Shown: positions 36,474 to 47,858 of the stretch, one piece after another
Layout: every line of letters begins with the position of its first letter
Numbering within the stretch: position 1 is the stretch's first letter
From: Crossiella equi
Lineage (GTDB): Bacteria; Actinomycetota; Actinomycetes; Mycobacteriales; Pseudonocardiaceae
DNA: 64,000 bases
Assembly: GCF_017876755.1 (NCBI RefSeq)
Contig: NZ_JAGIOO010000001.1
Span: forward strand, 6,309,786-6,373,785
Direction: 5' to 3'
Program-made: the position numbers and the translations under genes
The notes under the pieces: generated by a model
Databases searched by the model: none
What the model was told of the DNA's origin: nothing
Seen by the model: the letters and a program-made list of their open reading frames with translations, nothing else

Positions 36474-37877
36474 ATGGGACGCACGCTCGCGGAGAAGGTG
36501 TGGGACGCGCATGTTGTGCGCCGTGGCAGTGGGGCCGAGCCCGACCTGCTCTACATCGATCTGCACCTGGTCCACGAAGTCACCAGCCCGCAGGCCTTCG
36601 ACGGCCTCCGGCTGGCCGGGCGGCCGGTGCGCCGGCCCGATCTCACGATCGCCACCGAGGACCACAACGTGCCCACGGTGGACATCGACAAGCCCATCGC
36701 GGACCTCGTCTCGCGCACCCAGGTCGACACGCTCCGGAAGAACTGCGCCGAGTTCGGGGTTCGCCTGCACCCCATGGGCGACCTGGAGCAGGGCATCGTG
36801 CACGTGGTCGGGCCGCAGCTCGGGCTCACCCAGCCCGGCATGACCGTGGTGTGCGGTGACTCGCACACCTCCACGCACGGCGCCTTCGGGGCGCTCGCCT
36901 TCGGCATCGGCACCTCGGAGGTCGAGCACGTGCTCGCCACCCAGACGCTGCCGCTGAAGCCGTTCAAGACCATGGCTATCACCGTCGACGGTGAGCTCGC
37001 GCCCGGGGTCACGGCCAAGGACATCATCCTCGCCGTCATCGCCAAGATCGGCACCGGCGGCGGGCAGGGGTACGTGCTGGAGTACCGGGGCAGCGCCATC
37101 ACCGCGCTGTCCATGGAAGCCCGCATGACCGTGTGCAACATGTCGATCGAAGCCGGGGCCCGCGCGGGGATGATCGCGCCGGATGAGACCACGTTCGCGT
37201 ACCTGAAGGGGCGTGCGCACGCTCCCGAGGGCGCCGACTGGGACGCCGCCGTGGAGTACTGGACCTCGCTGCGGACCGACGAGGACGCCGTCTTCGACGA
37301 GGAGGTCGTGCTCGACGCGGACCAGCTGTCGCCGTTCGTGACCTGGGGCACCAACCCGGGCCAAGGCCTGCCGCTGTCGGCCTCCGTGCCCGACCCCGAG
37401 CAGATCGCCGACGAGAACGAGCGCACCGCCGCCGAGAAGGCGTTGGCCTACATGGGGCTGACCGCGGGGCAGCCGCTGCGCGAGATCGGGGTGGACACGG
37501 TCTTCCTCGGGTCTTGCACGAATGGCCGCATCGAGGACCTGCGCGCGGCCGCCGCGGTGCTCAAGGGGCGCAAGGTTGCGTCGGGTGTGCGCATGTTGGT
37601 GGTGCCCGGTTCCATGCGGGTGCGCGCCCAGGCCGAGGCCGAGGGCCTGCACGAGATCTTCAGTGAGGCGGGCGCCGAGTGGCGGCAGGCGGGCTGCTCC
37701 ATGTGCCTTGGCATGAACCCGGATCAGCTCAAGCCCGGTGAGCGCTCGGCCTCGACCTCCAACCGCAACTTCGAGGGGCGGCAGGGCAAGGGCGGCCGGA
37801 CGCACCTGGTCTCACCCCTGGTGGCCGCCGCCACGGCCGTCACCGGCCACCTGTCCGCCCCCGCGGACCTGGACTGA
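36474..37877 (+). CDS. leuC: 3-isopropylmalate dehydratase large subunit
   Basis: A 467-residue aconitase-family subunit binding a 4Fe-4S cluster. [12 protein letters not shown] starts it; [20 protein letters not shown] is the substrate loop; the cluster ligands are in [13 protein letters not shown] and [17 protein letters not shown] 36474 follows GGAGGAG. LeuC with LeuD isomerises 2- to 3-isopropylmalate. A 13-bp gap separates it from leuD. Confidence 0.97.
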   Translation: MGRTLAEKVWDAHVVRRGSGAEPDLLYIDLHLVHEVTSPQAFDGLRLAGRPVRRPDLTIATEDHNVPTVDIDKPIADLVSRTQVDTLRKNCAEFGVRLHPMGDLEQGIVHVVGPQLGLTQPGMTVVCGDSHTSTHGAFGALAFGIGTSEVEHVLATQTLPLKPFKTMAITVDGELAPGVTAKDIILAVIAKIGTGGGQGYVLEYRGSAITALSMEARMTVCNMSIEAGARAGMIAPDETTFAYLKGRAHAPEGADWDAAVEYWTSLRTDEDAVFDEEVVLDADQLSPFVTWGTNPGQGLPLSASVPDPEQIADENERTAAEKALAYMGLTAGQPLREIGVDTVFLGSCTNGRIEDLRAAAAVLKGRKVASGVRMLVVPGSMRVRAQAEAEGLHEIFSEAGAEWRQAGCSMCLGMNPDQLKPGERSASTSNRNFEGRQGKGGRTHLVSPLVAAATAVTGHLSAPADLD

Positions 37878-37890
37878 GAGGAGTCTTGAC

Positions 37891-38502
37891 ATGGGCGCGA
37901 TGAAGCCGTTCACCACGCACACCGGGGTCGGGGTGCCCCTCCGACGGTCCAACGTGGACACCGACCAGATCATCCCGGCGGTCTACCTGAAGAGGGTCAC
38001 CCGGAGCGGCTTCGAGGACGGGCTGTTCGCCGCCTGGCGCAACGACCCGGACTTCATCCTCAACTCCGAGCCCTTCCGGAACGGGTCCGTCCTGGTGGCC
38101 GGGCCGGACTTCGGCACCGGGTCCTCCCGGGAGCACGCCGTCTGGGCGTTGGGGGACTACGGCTTCCGAGTGGTGATCTCTTCACGGTTCGCCGACATCT
38201 TCCGGGGCAACTCCGGCAAGGCCGGACTGCTGGCCGCCCAGTGCGAGCAGAGCGATGTCGAACAGCTCTGGAAGCTCCTGGAGGCCGAGCCGGGCACCGA
38301 GGTCACTGTGGACCTGGAGTCGAAGACGGTCCGAGCCAAGGAGTTCCAGGCCACCTTCCAGGTCGACGACTACACCCGCTGGAGGCTCCTGGAGGGCCTC
38401 GACGACATCGGTCTGACCCTGCGACACGCCGAAAGCGTTGATGCGTTCGAAAAATCGCGGCCAAGTTGGCTGCCCCGGACCCTCCCGGCCCGCAGCGGCT
38501 GA
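37891..38502 (+). CDS. leuD: 3-isopropylmalate dehydratase small subunit
   Basis: A 203-residue swivel-domain subunit completing Leu[23 protein letters not shown] and [20 protein letters not shown] are the family hallmarks. ATG 37891 follows GAGAGGAG. A very strong hairpin 16 bp downstream ends the leuCD operon. Confidence 0.97.
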   Translation: MGAMKPFTTHTGVGVPLRRSNVDTDQIIPAVYLKRVTRSGFEDGLFAAWRNDPDFILNSEPFRNGSVLVAGPDFGTGSSREHAVWALGDYGFRVVISSRFADIFRGNSGKAGLLAAQCEQSDVEQLWKLLEAEPGTEVTVDLESKTVRAKEFQATFQVDDYTRWRLLEGLDDIGLTLRHAESVDAFEKSRPSWLPRTLPARSG

Positions 38503-38517
38503 GAATTCCGGCCCTGT

Positions 38518-38557
38518 CCGACCTGAATCCCCTGGTGGGGAAGGGGATTCAGGTCGG
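38518..38557 (+). terminator. leuCD terminator
   Basis: CCGACCTGAATCCCC and GGGGATTCAGGTCGG form a perfect 15-bp stem with a 10-nt loop, beginning 16 bp after the leuD stop. Confidence 0.88.
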
Positions 38558-38735
38558 GAAACGGCGGGCCCCGAACCCGCCCATTCCACCGCTCGGCGTA
38601 CCTCAGACGGGCGGAACACCGCGCGTCGCAATGGATTTTCTGGCGTGGCGCGTGGAAACTATTGGCGTTAGGCCTTACCTTTGCTTCTAGTCGGCCTGTG
38701 TTGAGGGGCCGTAAGCGTCCTGGGAGGGACTGAAG

Positions 38736-39437
38736 GTGAACAAGGCCCAGCTCATCGATGCGCTTGCCGAGCGCATTGGCGACAAGAAGACCGCCGGCCT
38801 CGCTGTCGACGGCATCGTCGACACCATCGTCCGCGCCGTCCACAAGGGTGACAAGGTCACCATCACCGGCTTCGGCGTCTTCGAGAAGCGTGCCCGCGCG
38901 GCCCGCACCGCTCGCAACCCGCGCACCGGTGAGACCGTCAAGGTCAAGAAGACCAACGTCCCCGCGTTCCGCGCTGGCACCACGTTCAAGAACGTGATCA
39001 GCGGCACCACCAAGCTGCCCAAGGTCACCGCGCCGAAGGCCGCCGCCAAGGCCGCCCCGGCCAAGGCGACCGCCGCTCCGAAGGCCGCTGCCACGAAGAC
39101 CGCGGCCGCCGCCAAGACCACGGCGACCCGTGCCGCGCGTGCGACCGCCGCCACCAAGGCGCCGGCCACCAAGGCCGCCGCCAAGCCGGCGACCACCCGC
39201 AAGACGGCCGCCGCGGCCAAGCCCGCTGCCGCCGCCAAGCCGGCTGCCAAGGCTGCTGCCCCCAAGGCCGCCGCCGCGAAGAAGCCGGCTGCCGCGAAGG
39301 CCGCTCCGGCCGCGAAGGCCGCCCCCAAGGCCACCGCGACCGCCAAGGCTGCTGCCCCCAAGGCCGCCGCCGCGAAGAAGCCCGCCGCCGCGAAGGCCGC
39401 CCCGGCCGCCAAGAAGCCGGCCGCGCGCAAGAAGTGA
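38736..39437 (+). CDS. hupB: HU-family histone-like protein with long Ala/Lys/Pro tail
   Basis: A 233-residue nucleoid protein from GTG. Residues 1-92 are a normal HU domain ([43 protein letters not shown]). Residues about 93-233 are a disordered tail of KAAAPAK/KKPAAAK-like repeats with no acidic residues, similar to mycobacterial HupB and Streptomyces HupS. The tail should bind DNA and perhaps RNA or polyphosphate. It faces mutT1-ppk, the order recalled for mycobacteria. Confidence 0.95.
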   Translation: MNKAQLIDALAERIGDKKTAGLAVDGIVDTIVRAVHKGDKVTITGFGVFEKRARAARTARNPRTGETVKVKKTNVPAFRAGTTFKNVISGTTKLPKVTAPKAAAKAAPAKATAAPKAAATKTAAAAKTTATRAARATAATKAPATKAAAKPATTRKTAAAAKPAAAAKPAAKAAAPKAAAAKKPAAAKAAPAAKAAPKATATAKAAAPKAAAAKKPAAAKAAPAAKKPAARKK

Positions 39438-39500
39438 GCCGCTCTGGACCGGCCGTGACACCCAGGCAGGTTCAGAAAAGCTGATCAACACCTGGTAACA

Positions 39501-39537
39501 CGAAAAGGCCCCGCCGGGACGCCGGCGGGGCCTTTCG
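39501..39537. terminator. terminator after hupB
   Basis: AGGCCCCGCCGG and CCGGCGGGGCCT form a 12-bp stem with a 4-nt loop, flanked by GAAA and TTTC, so it can work in both directions. The 196 bp from here to the mutT1 stop contain nothing recognised. Confidence 0.88.
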
Positions 39538-39733
39538 TATGCCTGGGGACGGGCTCTCAGCTCCCCTCTGGGCGGCCGAACCAGGGTCGCCGGACTCTGG
39601 ACAGGACAGCCGTCCGGCAGGGCGCTGGGGGCGTCCTGGGCGCTCCGGCCGGGGAGTCGCGCACCACGGCCCCGGTCCCGCCGGAGCGGGTGCCGGGGCC
39701 GTGGCGGTCTGGAACCGGGTCGGGGCCGGGCTT

Positions 39734-40654
39734 TCAGCCCACCGGATAAGGGGGCAGGGGATCATCCCAGTAATCCGCTGTCCGGACCTTCAGCGATTCT
39801 CCGGGCGGGGTGCAGGTGAGGATCCAGAGGCTGCCTTTGCGACTGGGCGGGTCGGCCAATTCGGCCACCCGGGTGATGACCTCCGGAATGACGCCGCCCT
39901 GACTGGAGACCACCGCGGTGCCCTCGCCCTCGGATATCGCCAGGAATCGGCGCATGCCCGCCTCCGGGTCCGGCCAGAAGCCCTCCTCGGACAGCAGCCA
40001 CTCCTCGGTCATCGGCAGGCCCAGCCGCGCGGACAGCGGTTCCAGCGTCTGCGCGCAGCGCACCCGGGGTGCGGTGTAGAGCCGCTTCGGGTCGAACGCG
40101 GCCAGCATCCCGGCCAGCGCGGCGGCCTGCTCGCGGCCGTTGCCGGTGAGCGGGCGGAGGTCGTCGTCACCGGTCCAGCGCTCGCGCTTGCCCGCCTTCG
40201 CGTGCCGGGCCAGCAGCACCGTGCGGGCGCGCACCGGCTGGTCCAGGAAGGCCTCCAGCAGCGTCTGGTCGTGGCTGTAGCTGAGCAGACCGCGCGCCTG
40301 GGCCGGGGTGGTCCAGCGCAGCTCGTCGACCTCGTCGTTGCTGGTGAACTCGCCGCCGACGGCCTCGGCGGTGAAGTAGGTCACGACCTTGGGTGCCCGG
40401 CCACCGTCCTGAGTGGACACCTCGTAGTGGGCGGCGGGCAGCAGCCTGCCCAGCACCGCCCGGTAGCCCGTCTCCTCGGCGATCTCCCGGACCGCGGTCT
40501 CCGCGATGGTCTCGCCGGGGTCCACCTTGCCCTTGGGCATCGACCAGTCGTCGTAACGGGGGCGGTGGGTGACCGCGACCTCGACCTGGCCGTCCCGCTC
40601 GCGCCACAGCACGGCACCCGCCGCGTGCACCACCGGCGCCTGCACCCGGGTCAC
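39734..40654 (-). CDS. mutT1: Nudix hydrolase fused to histidine phosphatase (MutT1 type)
   Basis: A 306-residue fusion. Residues about 8-140 are Nudix with the full box [20 protein letters not shown], then TGY. Residues about 165-300 are a histidine-phosphatase domain starting [14 protein letters not shown]. Mycobacterial MutT1 removes 8-oxo-dGTP/GTP and diadenosine polyphosphates. The GTG start overlaps the ppk stop by 2 bp, so it is translationally coupled to ppk. Confidence 0.92.
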   Translation of the reverse strand: MTRVQAPVVHAAGAVLWRERDGQVEVAVTHRPRYDDWSMPKGKVDPGETIAETAVREIAEETGYRAVLGRLLPAAHYEVSTQDGGRAPKVVTYFTAEAVGGEFTSNDEVDELRWTTPAQARGLLSYSHDQTLLEAFLDQPVRARTVLLARHAKAGKRERWTGDDDLRPLTGNGREQAAALAGMLAAFDPKRLYTAPRVRCAQTLEPLSARLGLPMTEEWLLSEEGFWPDPEAGMRRFLAISEGEGTAVVSSQGGVIPEVITRVAELADPPSRKGSLWILTCTPPGESLKVRTADYWDDPLPPYPVG

Positions 40655-43290
40655 GCCTTGGCCCCGTGGCGGCGCAGCATCTCCTCCTGGTGGTCGAGCA
40701 CGCGGTGCTCGCCGCCCTGCGGGGACGGTGTCCAGTGCCCGTTGGGTTCCAGCACCCAGCAGCGGGTGGCCGGGTCCATGCACGAGTCGAACATCACGTC
40801 CAGGTCGTGCGTGAGCTTGGGGTCGCTCACCCGGACCATCACCTCGATCCGCCGGTCCAGGTTGCGGTGCATCATGTCCGCGCTGCCCACCCAGTGCTCG
40901 TCGCTGCCCCGGAAGTGCACCACCCGGGAGTGCTCCAGGAAGCGGCCGAGGATCGACCGCACCGTGATGTTCTCGCTCAGGCCGGGCGCGCCGGGCTTGA
41001 GCGTGCAGATCCCGCGCACCACCACCTCGACCGGCACGCCGGCCTGGGAGGCGCGGTAGAGCGCGTCGATGACCTGTTCGTCCACCAGCGAGTTCACCTT
41101 CAGCCGGATGCCGGATGGCTTGCCCTGCCGGGCCAGCGCGACCTCCCGGTTGATGCGCTCGACGATGCCGCGCCGCACCCCGTAGGGGGCCACCAGCAGG
41201 CTGCGGTAGGTGTGCTGGCGGGAGTAGCCGGTCAGCACGTTGAACAGGTCGGTGAGGTCCTGGCCGATCGAGGGCTCGGCGGTGAGCAGGCCGATGTCCT
41301 CGTACAGCCGTGCGGTCTTGGGGTTGTAGTTGCCGGTGCCGATGTGGCAGTAGCGGCGGATGGTCGAGCCCTCCTGGCGCACCACCAGTGCGGTCTTGCA
41401 GTGCGTCTTCAGGCCCACCAGGCCGTAGACCACGTGCACGCCCGCGCGTTCCAGCTGCCGCGCCCACTTGATGTTGGCCTGCTCGTCGAAGCGGGCCTTG
41501 AGCTCCACCAGCGCGACGACCTGCTTGCCCGCCTCGGCCGCGTCGATGAGGGCGTCCACGATCGGCGAGTCGCCGGAGGTGCGGTACAGCGTCTGCTTGA
41601 TGGCCAGCACGTGCGGGTCGGCCGCGGCCTGTTCGACAAAGCGCTGCACGGAGGTGGAGAAGGAGTCGTAGGGGTGGTGCACCAGCACGTCGCCCTCGCG
41701 CAGCGTGGCGAACACGCTCTTGGGCGTCTCGCCCTCACTGAAGGCGGCGTGCGTGGCGGGCACGAACGGCTTGTCCTTGAGCTCCGGCCGGGCCAGGCCG
41801 TGCAGCTGCCACAGGCAGGACAGGTCGAGCAGCCCGGGCACCTCGACCACGTCGTGCGGGTCGACCTCCAGCTCGCGCAGCAGCAGCTCGAGCATGTGCT
41901 CGCTCATGGTGTCGGCGACCTCCAGCCGCACCGGCGGGCCGAACCGGCGGCGGGCCAGCTCCCGTTCCAGGGCCTGCAACAGGTCCTCGTCGCGGTCCTC
42001 CTCGACCTCGAGGTCGGCGTTGCGCGTGACGCGGAACACGTGGTGCTCCAGCACGTCCATGCCGGTGAACAGGTCGGAGAGGTGGGCGGAGATGAGCTCT
42101 TCCAGGGGCAGGTAGGTGGCGGAGTCGGCGTCCTTCTCCGTCTCCACGCGCACCAGCCGGGGCACGTTGTCCGGCACCTTGATGCGGGCGAAGCGCTCCT
42201 GCCCGCCCTCCGGGTCGCGCACCGTCACGGCCAGGTTCAGCGACAGGCCGGAGATGTAGGGGAAGGGGTGCGCCGGGTCGACGGCGAGCGGGGTGAGCAC
42301 CGGGAAGATGTGGTCGCTGAAGTAGTTGGCCAGCCGCAGCTTGTCCGGGTCGTCGAGGTCGTCCCAGGCCACGATGCGCACCTGGTACTTCTCCAGCTCG
42401 GGCTGGATCTGGTCCAGGAAGGTGCGCGAGTGCAGCTCCACCAGGTCCTGCGCCCGGGTGTAGATGCGCGCCAGCTGCTCGCGCGGGGACAGGCCGTCGG
42501 CGCTGCGAACGGACAGACCGGTCTCCTCACGGCGCTTCAGGCCCGCCACCCGCACCATGTAGAACTCGTCCAGGTTGGAGGCGAAGATCGCCAGGAACTT
42601 CGCGCGCTCCAGCAACGGCTCCGAGGTGTCCTCGGCCAGCGCGAGCACGCGGGCGTTGAAGTCCAGCCAGGACATCTCGCGGTTGAAGTAGCGGTCGTCG
42701 GGCAGGTCGGTGACCGTGGGCAGCGCGGTGACGGCGGGCGGCGCGGCGGGCGAGGCCTTGACCGGGACCAGCGGCGCGGCCGGGGAATCGGTTGCCGCGG
42801 CCGTGACCACCACGCCCTGGATCGGCTGGGCCGCCGCGATCGCCTGGGCCGCCGGGGACGGCGTGGCGGGCGGGGGTGCGTCGGGCTGGGGCGTCGTGTT
42901 CGCCGCGGTGCGCGGCCGGGTCCCCGCCGAGGGGCGAGCGGACGGCTTCGGGGGTGTGGCCCGGACCCGCTTGGCCGCCGGGGTGCCCCCGGTGGCGGCC
43001 TTGGCACCGGTGGTCTTCGCGCCGGTCGGCTTGGCACCCGTCGCCTTGGCCGTGGCCGGCTTGGCGCCGGTGGTCTTGGCGGTGGCGGAGCGGGCCGTGG
43101 TGCGTGCGGTGCTCTTGGCCGTGCTCGCCGCCGCGGTCCGCCGGGCCCGGGCGGCGGGCTCCGGTTTCGGCTCGGCCGCCCCGTCGGGCGCCTTCGCGGT
43201 CTTGTTCCGAGTGGACGGTGCGGACGCGGTGCCGCGCCGCCTCGCCTTCGTCGGTTCGGTCGGCTGCTCGTCGCTGCGGTCCGTGCTCAC
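40651..43290 (-). CDS. ppk: polyphosphate kinase 1 with long basic N-terminal extension
   Basis: An 879-residue kinase making inorganic polyphosphate from ATP. The core starts near residue 197 ([20 protein letters not shown]) and includes [15 protein letters not shown] and the phospho-histidine region [19 protein letters not shown]. The first about 195 residues are a low-complexity extension rich in Ala, Thr, Pro and Lys with TTGAK/ATGAK repeats, absent from most Ppk1 proteins. GTG 43290 is the only plausible upstream start. It is followed by mutT1 in one operon. Confidence 0.95.
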   Translation of the reverse strand: MSTDRSDEQPTEPTKARRRGTASAPSTRNKTAKAPDGAAEPKPEPAARARRTAAASTAKSTARTTARSATAKTTGAKPATAKATGAKPTGAKTTGAKAATGGTPAAKRVRATPPKPSARPSAGTRPRTAANTTPQPDAPPPATPSPAAQAIAAAQPIQGVVVTAAATDSPAAPLVPVKASPAAPPAVTALPTVTDLPDDRYFNREMSWLDFNARVLALAEDTSEPLLERAKFLAIFASNLDEFYMVRVAGLKRREETGLSVRSADGLSPREQLARIYTRAQDLVELHSRTFLDQIQPELEKYQVRIVAWDDLDDPDKLRLANYFSDHIFPVLTPLAVDPAHPFPYISGLSLNLAVTVRDPEGGQERFARIKVPDNVPRLVRVETEKDADSATYLPLEELISAHLSDLFTGMDVLEHHVFRVTRNADLEVEEDRDEDLLQALERELARRRFGPPVRLEVADTMSEHMLELLLRELEVDPHDVVEVPGLLDLSCLWQLHGLARPELKDKPFVPATHAAFSEGETPKSVFATLREGDVLVHHPYDSFSTSVQRFVEQAAADPHVLAIKQTLYRTSGDSPIVDALIDAAEAGKQVVALVELKARFDEQANIKWARQLERAGVHVVYGLVGLKTHCKTALVVRQEGSTIRRYCHIGTGNYNPKTARLYEDIGLLTAEPSIGQDLTDLFNVLTGYSRQHTYRSLLVAPYGVRRGIVERINREVALARQGKPSGIRLKVNSLVDEQVIDALYRASQAGVPVEVVVRGICTLKPGAPGLSENITVRSILGRFLEHSRVVHFRGSDEHWVGSADMMHRNLDRRIEVMVRVSDPKLTHDLDVMFDSCMDPATRCWVLEPNGHWTPSPQGGEHRVLDHQEEMLRRHGAKA

Positions 43291-43367
43291 CCGGCCATTG
43301 TTGCTGACGGGGGCCGTTGTCGCGCCCCGCGCGGGGAGGCAACCTCCGGCGAGGCGTGAACTTCGGA

Positions 43368-43580
43368 TTAAGCGGGCGGAACCGGTAGCCGTACGGCCAC
43401 GACCCGTCCCGCCACCCGGTCCAGCGTCACCCGCTGACCCGGGCGCGGGGCCCGCCAGCCACCGGCCGCCACGGCCTCGGCGGGCGCGTCCAGGAGCAGG
43501 CCGTCATCGCGCACGACCGTGACCGACCCGTCGGGGTGCGCGGTGTGCACGGTGGCCTGCTCAGAATCGCTTGCGCTCAC
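43368..43580 (-). CDS. small protein of unknown function upstream of ppk
   Basis: A 70-residue protein from a GTG at 43580. The sequence [20 protein letters not shown], then [10 protein letters not shown] and [11 protein letters not shown], suggests a compact beta-barrel like small cold-shock or RNA-binding folds, but no family is recognised. It lies 77 bp upstream of ppk on the same strand and may be cotranscribed. The start is uncertain. Confidence 0.6.
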   Translation of the reverse strand: MSASDSEQATVHTAHPDGSVTVVRDDGLLLDAPAEAVAAGGWRAPRPGQRVTLDRVAGRVVAVRLPVPPA

Positions 43581-43694
43581 GGGCGGTGATGCTATCGGCT
43601 GACCCGAATGCCTTACGACTAACGACTGTTGTCGCAGGCCTGGGCCACTGCGAGGGTGCAGGGACAGCTGTGTCACGAAGAGGGGTCTCCCACG

Positions 43695-45293
43695 ATGAAG
43701 TCACTCGTGGTGCTGGTCGCCGCGCTCGCCACCGGGCTCACCGGGGGCGGTTTCGCCGCCGCCGCGCCCGCACCGCAAGCGCCGCTGCCGTCCGCCGCGC
43801 AGTCCGCTGCCAAGGACCTGCCTGAACTGCCCGCCGCCTCCGCCAACGTCGAGGTGGTCAACCGCATCCCGGACACCAAGGGCGCCATCTCGATCAACTA
43901 CACCACCTACCGGCAGGGCTGGCGCAGCAAGGAGGTGATGTTCGTCAGCGGTGAGTTCGGTCTCAAGTCCTACGACGTGACCGACCCGGACAAGCCGGTC
44001 TTCCTGGACCACCTGGAGAACGCCACCCTCGCACTGCCCGGGGACGACCCGACCAAGCGGTTCTGGGAGAACGAGGACATCGACGTCGACCACCGCCGCA
44101 AGCTGGTCTTCATGGCCCGCGAGCGTTCGGCGTTCGGCCGCCCGGCCACCGGGCCGCGCCCGACCGGCGTGTACGTGGTCTCGGCGGAGAACCCGGCCGA
44201 CCTGAAGGTGCTCAGCTTCGCCGAGATGGGCACCGGGCACACCACGACCTGCGTCAACGACTGCCAGTACCTGTGGACCGCGGGCTACGACGGCACGCCG
44301 GCCACCGACCCGGACCTGTACAAGCGCTCCGGCAAGATCTTCGTCACCGACATCCGGGACCCGCGCAACCCCAAGACGTCGGAGACCTACGTCGACCTCA
44401 ACCGCAACCAGGGCAAGACCCACATGACCCACGACGTCCAGGTGGACGCGGCGGGCATCGCCTGGGTCGCGGGCACCGGCGGTACGCGGGGCTACTGGAC
44501 CAACGGCTGGCACTTCGACCCGCTGGCCAAGCGTTTCCGCGAGGCCACCGCGGGCAACCCCATCCCGTACGCGGGCGGCGGCGTGCCCACCAAGGACATG
44601 CCGGTGGCCTTCAGCCACAACTCGATCCGCCCGGTCGGCGCGCGCCTGGCCGACGGTCCCAAGCCGACGCGCGAGCACCCGGCGGGCAGCCTGCTGCTGC
44701 ACACCGAGGAGGCTTTCGGCTCCCCGACCTGTGCCGACCAGGGCCGCTTCGTCATCTCCTCGCTCAAGGGTTCCGGCTCCGGTGAGTCCTGGAAGGCCAC
44801 CGACAACAAGCCGTTCTACCTGGAGACCGTCGCGGTGTGGAGCCCGCACGACCAGGAGGGCACCATCACCGACGCGGGCTGCTCGGCGCACTACTTCGAC
44901 ATCGACGACCGCGTGGTGGCCTACTCCTTCTACGGCCAGGGCACCCGCTTCATCGACATCAGCGACCCGAAGCGCCCCTTCCAGATCGCCTACTACCGCC
45001 CCGAGGCGGCGGTGAGCTTCTCCCCGTACTGGTACAAGGGGCGGGCCTACATCGCCGACATCTCGCGCGGTGTGGAGATCGTGAAGCTGGGCAAGGGCGC
45101 CGACGAGGCCCGGGCGGCCGGTGCCGAGGTCGTGCTGAAGACCAGCAAGCCGGTGGACAAGTCGATCCTCACCACCCCCAACCGCTCCAACCCGATGCCC
45201 ATCGCGCCGGACCCCGACTACGGCTGGGCCTGCCCGATGGTCCTGCGCCGGGGTGGCCAGGGCTGCACGGAGGGTGCGGAGAGCTGCTGCTGA
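43695..45293 (+). CDS. secreted LVIVD-repeat beta-propeller protein
   Basis: A 532-residue protein from ATG 43695. Residues 1-24 are a signal peptide (LVVLVAALATGLTGGGFAAA). The mature part has repeated strands of LVIVD type: VMFVSGEFGLKSYDVTDPDK, KIFVTDIRDPRNPKTS and RFIDISDPKRPFQIAYYRPE. Paired cysteines (CVNDC and the final CPMVLRRGGQGC-ESCC segment) suggest disulfides outside the cell. The role is unknown. It is divergent from the small gene at 43368. Confidence 0.85.
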   Translation: MKSLVVLVAALATGLTGGGFAAAAPAPQAPLPSAAQSAAKDLPELPAASANVEVVNRIPDTKGAISINYTTYRQGWRSKEVMFVSGEFGLKSYDVTDPDKPVFLDHLENATLALPGDDPTKRFWENEDIDVDHRRKLVFMARERSAFGRPATGPRPTGVYVVSAENPADLKVLSFAEMGTGHTTTCVNDCQYLWTAGYDGTPATDPDLYKRSGKIFVTDIRDPRNPKTSETYVDLNRNQGKTHMTHDVQVDAAGIAWVAGTGGTRGYWTNGWHFDPLAKRFREATAGNPIPYAGGGVPTKDMPVAFSHNSIRPVGARLADGPKPTREHPAGSLLLHTEEAFGSPTCADQGRFVISSLKGSGSGESWKATDNKPFYLETVAVWSPHDQEGTITDAGCSAHYFDIDDRVVAYSFYGQGTRFIDISDPKRPFQIAYYRPEAAVSFSPYWYKGRAYIADISRGVEIVKLGKGADEARAAGAEVVLKTSKPVDKSILTTPNRSNPMPIAPDPDYGWACPMVLRRGGQGCTEGAESCC

Positions 45294-45347
45294 CCTGAGG
45301 CCCGCTCGGACGGCCCTGCCCCGGTTGGGGTGGGGCCGTTTGGCGTT

Positions 45348-45980
45348 TCAGGCCGCCTCCGCCACCAGCCGCGCGGTCTGCTCGCCCAGCCCCAGCGCCG
45401 CGGCCTCGGCCAGGTCCTCCTCGGTGTCCACATCGCACCGCAGCGACGGCCACGGCCCGAGCAGCGCGGCCGCCCCGGACTCCGCGTGCGCCCGTGCCGA
45501 ACCGGGCCCGAACCGGGGGTCCAGCCCGCCCGTGCCCGCCAGCAGCAGGGTGGTGCCGGTGCCCTGGCGGTCCGGGCAGAACGCCCGGCCCGAGGCCGCC
45601 CGCAGGGCCGCGGTCAGCTCCGCCGGGCGCAGCGCGGGCAGGTCCGCCTGCAGGGCACCGACCAGCGCCCTCGGGTCGTCTCGGCGGAGCAGCTCCGCGC
45701 CGTAGGCCAGGGCCGCGTTCAGACCGCCTTCGGGCACGTCCGGGGCGGTCTCCACGCCCAGGCCGGTGAGCACCTCGGCGATGTGCGGGTCGGCGGTGAT
45801 GGCCAGCACCCGCCGGACGCCCTCCGCCGCCGTGGCCGCCACCATGGTGTCGGTCACCAGGGCCAGCGCGAGCCTGCCGTGGGCGGTGCGGTCGCCCCGG
45901 CCGCCGTCGGCCGCGCCCAGCAGCCGGGACTTCGCCCGGAGCAGGCCCTTCACCGGGACCACCAGATCAACGCGGTTCAC
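45348..45980 (-). CDS. fbiD: phosphoenolpyruvate guanylyltransferase of F420 synthesis
   Basis: A 210-residue nucleotidyltransferase of the CofC/FbiD family: DLVVPVKGLLRAKSRLLG, VLAITADP, VGALQADLPALRP and SLRCDVDTEEDLAEA. In mycobacteria FbiD activates phosphoenolpyruvate with GTP as the first step of coenzyme F420 side-chain building. GTG 45980 is preferred because AGGA lies 7 nt upstream; ATG 45995 is an alternative. Gene order fbiD next to gpsA matches M. tuberculosis as recalled. Confidence 0.9.
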   Translation of the reverse strand: MNRVDLVVPVKGLLRAKSRLLGAADGGRGDRTAHGRLALALVTDTMVAATAAEGVRRVLAITADPHIAEVLTGLGVETAPDVPEGGLNAALAYGAELLRRDDPRALVGALQADLPALRPAELTAALRAASGRAFCPDRQGTGTTLLLAGTGGLDPRFGPGSARAHAESGAAALLGPWPSLRCDVDTEEDLAEAAALGLGEQTARLVAEAA

Positions 45981-46086
45981 CGGTCCATCCTGCATCACCC
46001 GACCGCCCGTGTGCCCCGGCTGGACCAGTGGCGGCCCCGGGAGGAAGACTGCGTCGGGCAGCACACCGGTGAGAGGAGACGACAGG

Positions 46087-46851
46087 GTGGCCAAGAAGGA
46101 GAAGGGCGGGTTCTGGGTCGGCCTGGCCGCGGCGGTCTTCTTCCCCGCGACCAGGACGCTCGCGCGGCGGAAGTTCGTTGGGGTCGAGCACATCCCGTTC
46201 GACAAGCCCGTGCTCGTGGTCGCGAACCACATCTCCTACCTGGACCCGGTCTACAGCGCGGTGTTCGTGCGCACGGCCCGGCGGGTGCCCCGGTTCCTGG
46301 CCAAGGCCAGCCTGTGGAAGATCCCGCTGCTCAAGCAGATCCTCGTCGGCTCCGGGCAGATCCCCGTGCACCGCGGCACCACCGACGCGCGGCGCAGCCT
46401 CCGTGACGGGCTCAAGGCGCTGGCCGAGGGCAAGGTCGTGGTGATCTACCCCGAGGGCACCATCACCCGCGACCCCGAGGTCTGGCCCATGCAGTCGCAC
46501 GTGGGCGTCGGGCGGCTCGCGGTGGAGCAGGTCGTCAACGGCGACGCCATCTGCGTGCCGATGGTGCACTGGGGCACCCACAAGGTCGTCGACCTGTACC
46601 AGAAGAAGGTCAAGCTCATCCCGCGCCAGCCGGTCACCGTCCAGGCCGGGCCGCCCCTGGACCTGTCCCGGTTCCAGGGCCGCGAGATCGACAACGAGCT
46701 GGTGCGCGAGGTCACCGACTACCTGATGGGCGAGGTCCGCGACCTGCTCGCGCAGGTGCGCGGGGAGACCGCGCCCACCGGGTTCTACTCGCCGAAGAAG
46801 GCCCGCCAGGCCAAGAAGGCCGAAGCCGCCGAGAAGGAGACCGACAAGTGA
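46087..46851 (+). CDS. 1-acyl-sn-glycerol-3-phosphate acyltransferase family protein
   Basis: A 254-residue PlsC-type acyltransferase from GTG. The HX4D motif is in [13 protein letters not shown], and YPEGTITRD is the substrate motif. An N-terminal hydrophobic stretch ([19 protein letters not shown]) should contact the membrane; the C-terminus is Lys-rich. It overlaps gpsA by 1 bp (TGATG), so glycerol-3-phosphate synthesis and acylation are coupled in one operon. Confidence 0.92.
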   Translation: MAKKEKGGFWVGLAAAVFFPATRTLARRKFVGVEHIPFDKPVLVVANHISYLDPVYSAVFVRTARRVPRFLAKASLWKIPLLKQILVGSGQIPVHRGTTDARRSLRDGLKALAEGKVVVIYPEGTITRDPEVWPMQSHVGVGRLAVEQVVNGDAICVPMVHWGTHKVVDLYQKKVKLIPRQPVTVQAGPPLDLSRFQGREIDNELVREVTDYLMGEVRDLLAQVRGETAPTGFYSPKKARQAKKAEAAEKETDK

Positions 46852-47858
46852 TGCCCCAGCGCATCGCCGTGCTCGGCGCGGGCTCCTGGGGCACCACCTT
46901 CGCCAAGGTGCTCGCCGACGCGGGCCGCGACGTGCTGCTGTGGGCCCGCCGCCCGGAGGTGGCCGAGGCCATCACCGGGCGTGGGGAGAACCCCGACTAC
47001 CTGCCGGGCATCCCGCTGCCCGCCACCCTGCGCTCCACAGTGGACCCGCTGGAGGCCCTGGACGGCGCGCAGGCCGTGGTGCTCGCCGTGCCCAGCCAGA
47101 CCCTGCGCGCCAACCTGGACAGCTGGCGGCCCTCGCTGCCCGCCGGGGCCACGCTGGTCAGCCTGGCCAAGGGTGTGGAACTGGGCACGCTGAAGCGGAT
47201 GAGCGAGGTCATCGCCGAGGTCGCGCGGGTGCCCGCCGACCAGGTCGCGGTCGTCTCCGGCCCGAACCTGGCCCGCGAGATCGCCGCCGAGCAGCCCACC
47301 GCCAGCGTGGTGGCCTGCCCGGACGCCGAGCGCGCGGTGGCCTTCCAGCGCGCCTGCTTCACCAACTACTTCCGCTCCTACACCAATACCGACGTGGTGG
47401 GCTGCGAGCTGGGCGGGGCGTGCAAGAACGTCATCGCGCTGGCCTGCGGCATGGCGGGCGGGCTCGGCTACGGGGACAACACCATGGCCGCGCTCATCAC
47501 CCGGGGCCTGGCCGAGACCGCCCGGCTGGGCGTGGCGCTCGGCGCGGACCCCATCACCTTCTCCGGGCTGGCCGGGCTCGGCGACCTCGTCGCCACCTGC
47601 GCCTCCCCGCTGTCCCGCAACCGCACCTTCGGCGACCGCCTGGGGCGTGGCGAGACCCTCGCGCAGGCCCAGGAGGCCACGCACGGGCAGGTGGCCGAGG
47701 GCGTGAAGTCCTGCTCCTCCATCCGGGAGCTGGCCGCGCGGCACGGCGTGGACATGCCCATCACCGAGGGCGTGCACCGCGTGTGCCACCAGGGCCTGGA
47801 GCCGTTGAAGATGGCGGCCGAGCTGCTCGGCCGGGCGCAGAAGGACGAACGCCTGTGA
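46851..47858 (+). CDS. gpsA: glycerol-3-phosphate dehydrogenase [NAD(P)+]
   Basis: A 335-residue enzyme reducing dihydroxyacetone phosphate for phospholipid backbones. [21 protein letters not shown] binds the nucleotide; [10 protein letters not shown] and [20 protein letters not shown] hold catalytic Lys residues; [12 protein letters not shown] is conserved. It starts on the plsC stop and overlaps the next gene by 4 bp. Confidence 0.96.
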   Translation: MPQRIAVLGAGSWGTTFAKVLADAGRDVLLWARRPEVAEAITGRGENPDYLPGIPLPATLRSTVDPLEALDGAQAVVLAVPSQTLRANLDSWRPSLPAGATLVSLAKGVELGTLKRMSEVIAEVARVPADQVAVVSGPNLAREIAAEQPTASVVACPDAERAVAFQRACFTNYFRSYTNTDVVGCELGGACKNVIALACGMAGGLGYGDNTMAALITRGLAETARLGVALGADPITFSGLAGLGDLVATCASPLSRNRTFGDRLGRGETLAQAQEATHGQVAEGVKSCSSIRELAARHGVDMPITEGVHRVCHQGLEPLKMAAELLGRAQKDERL

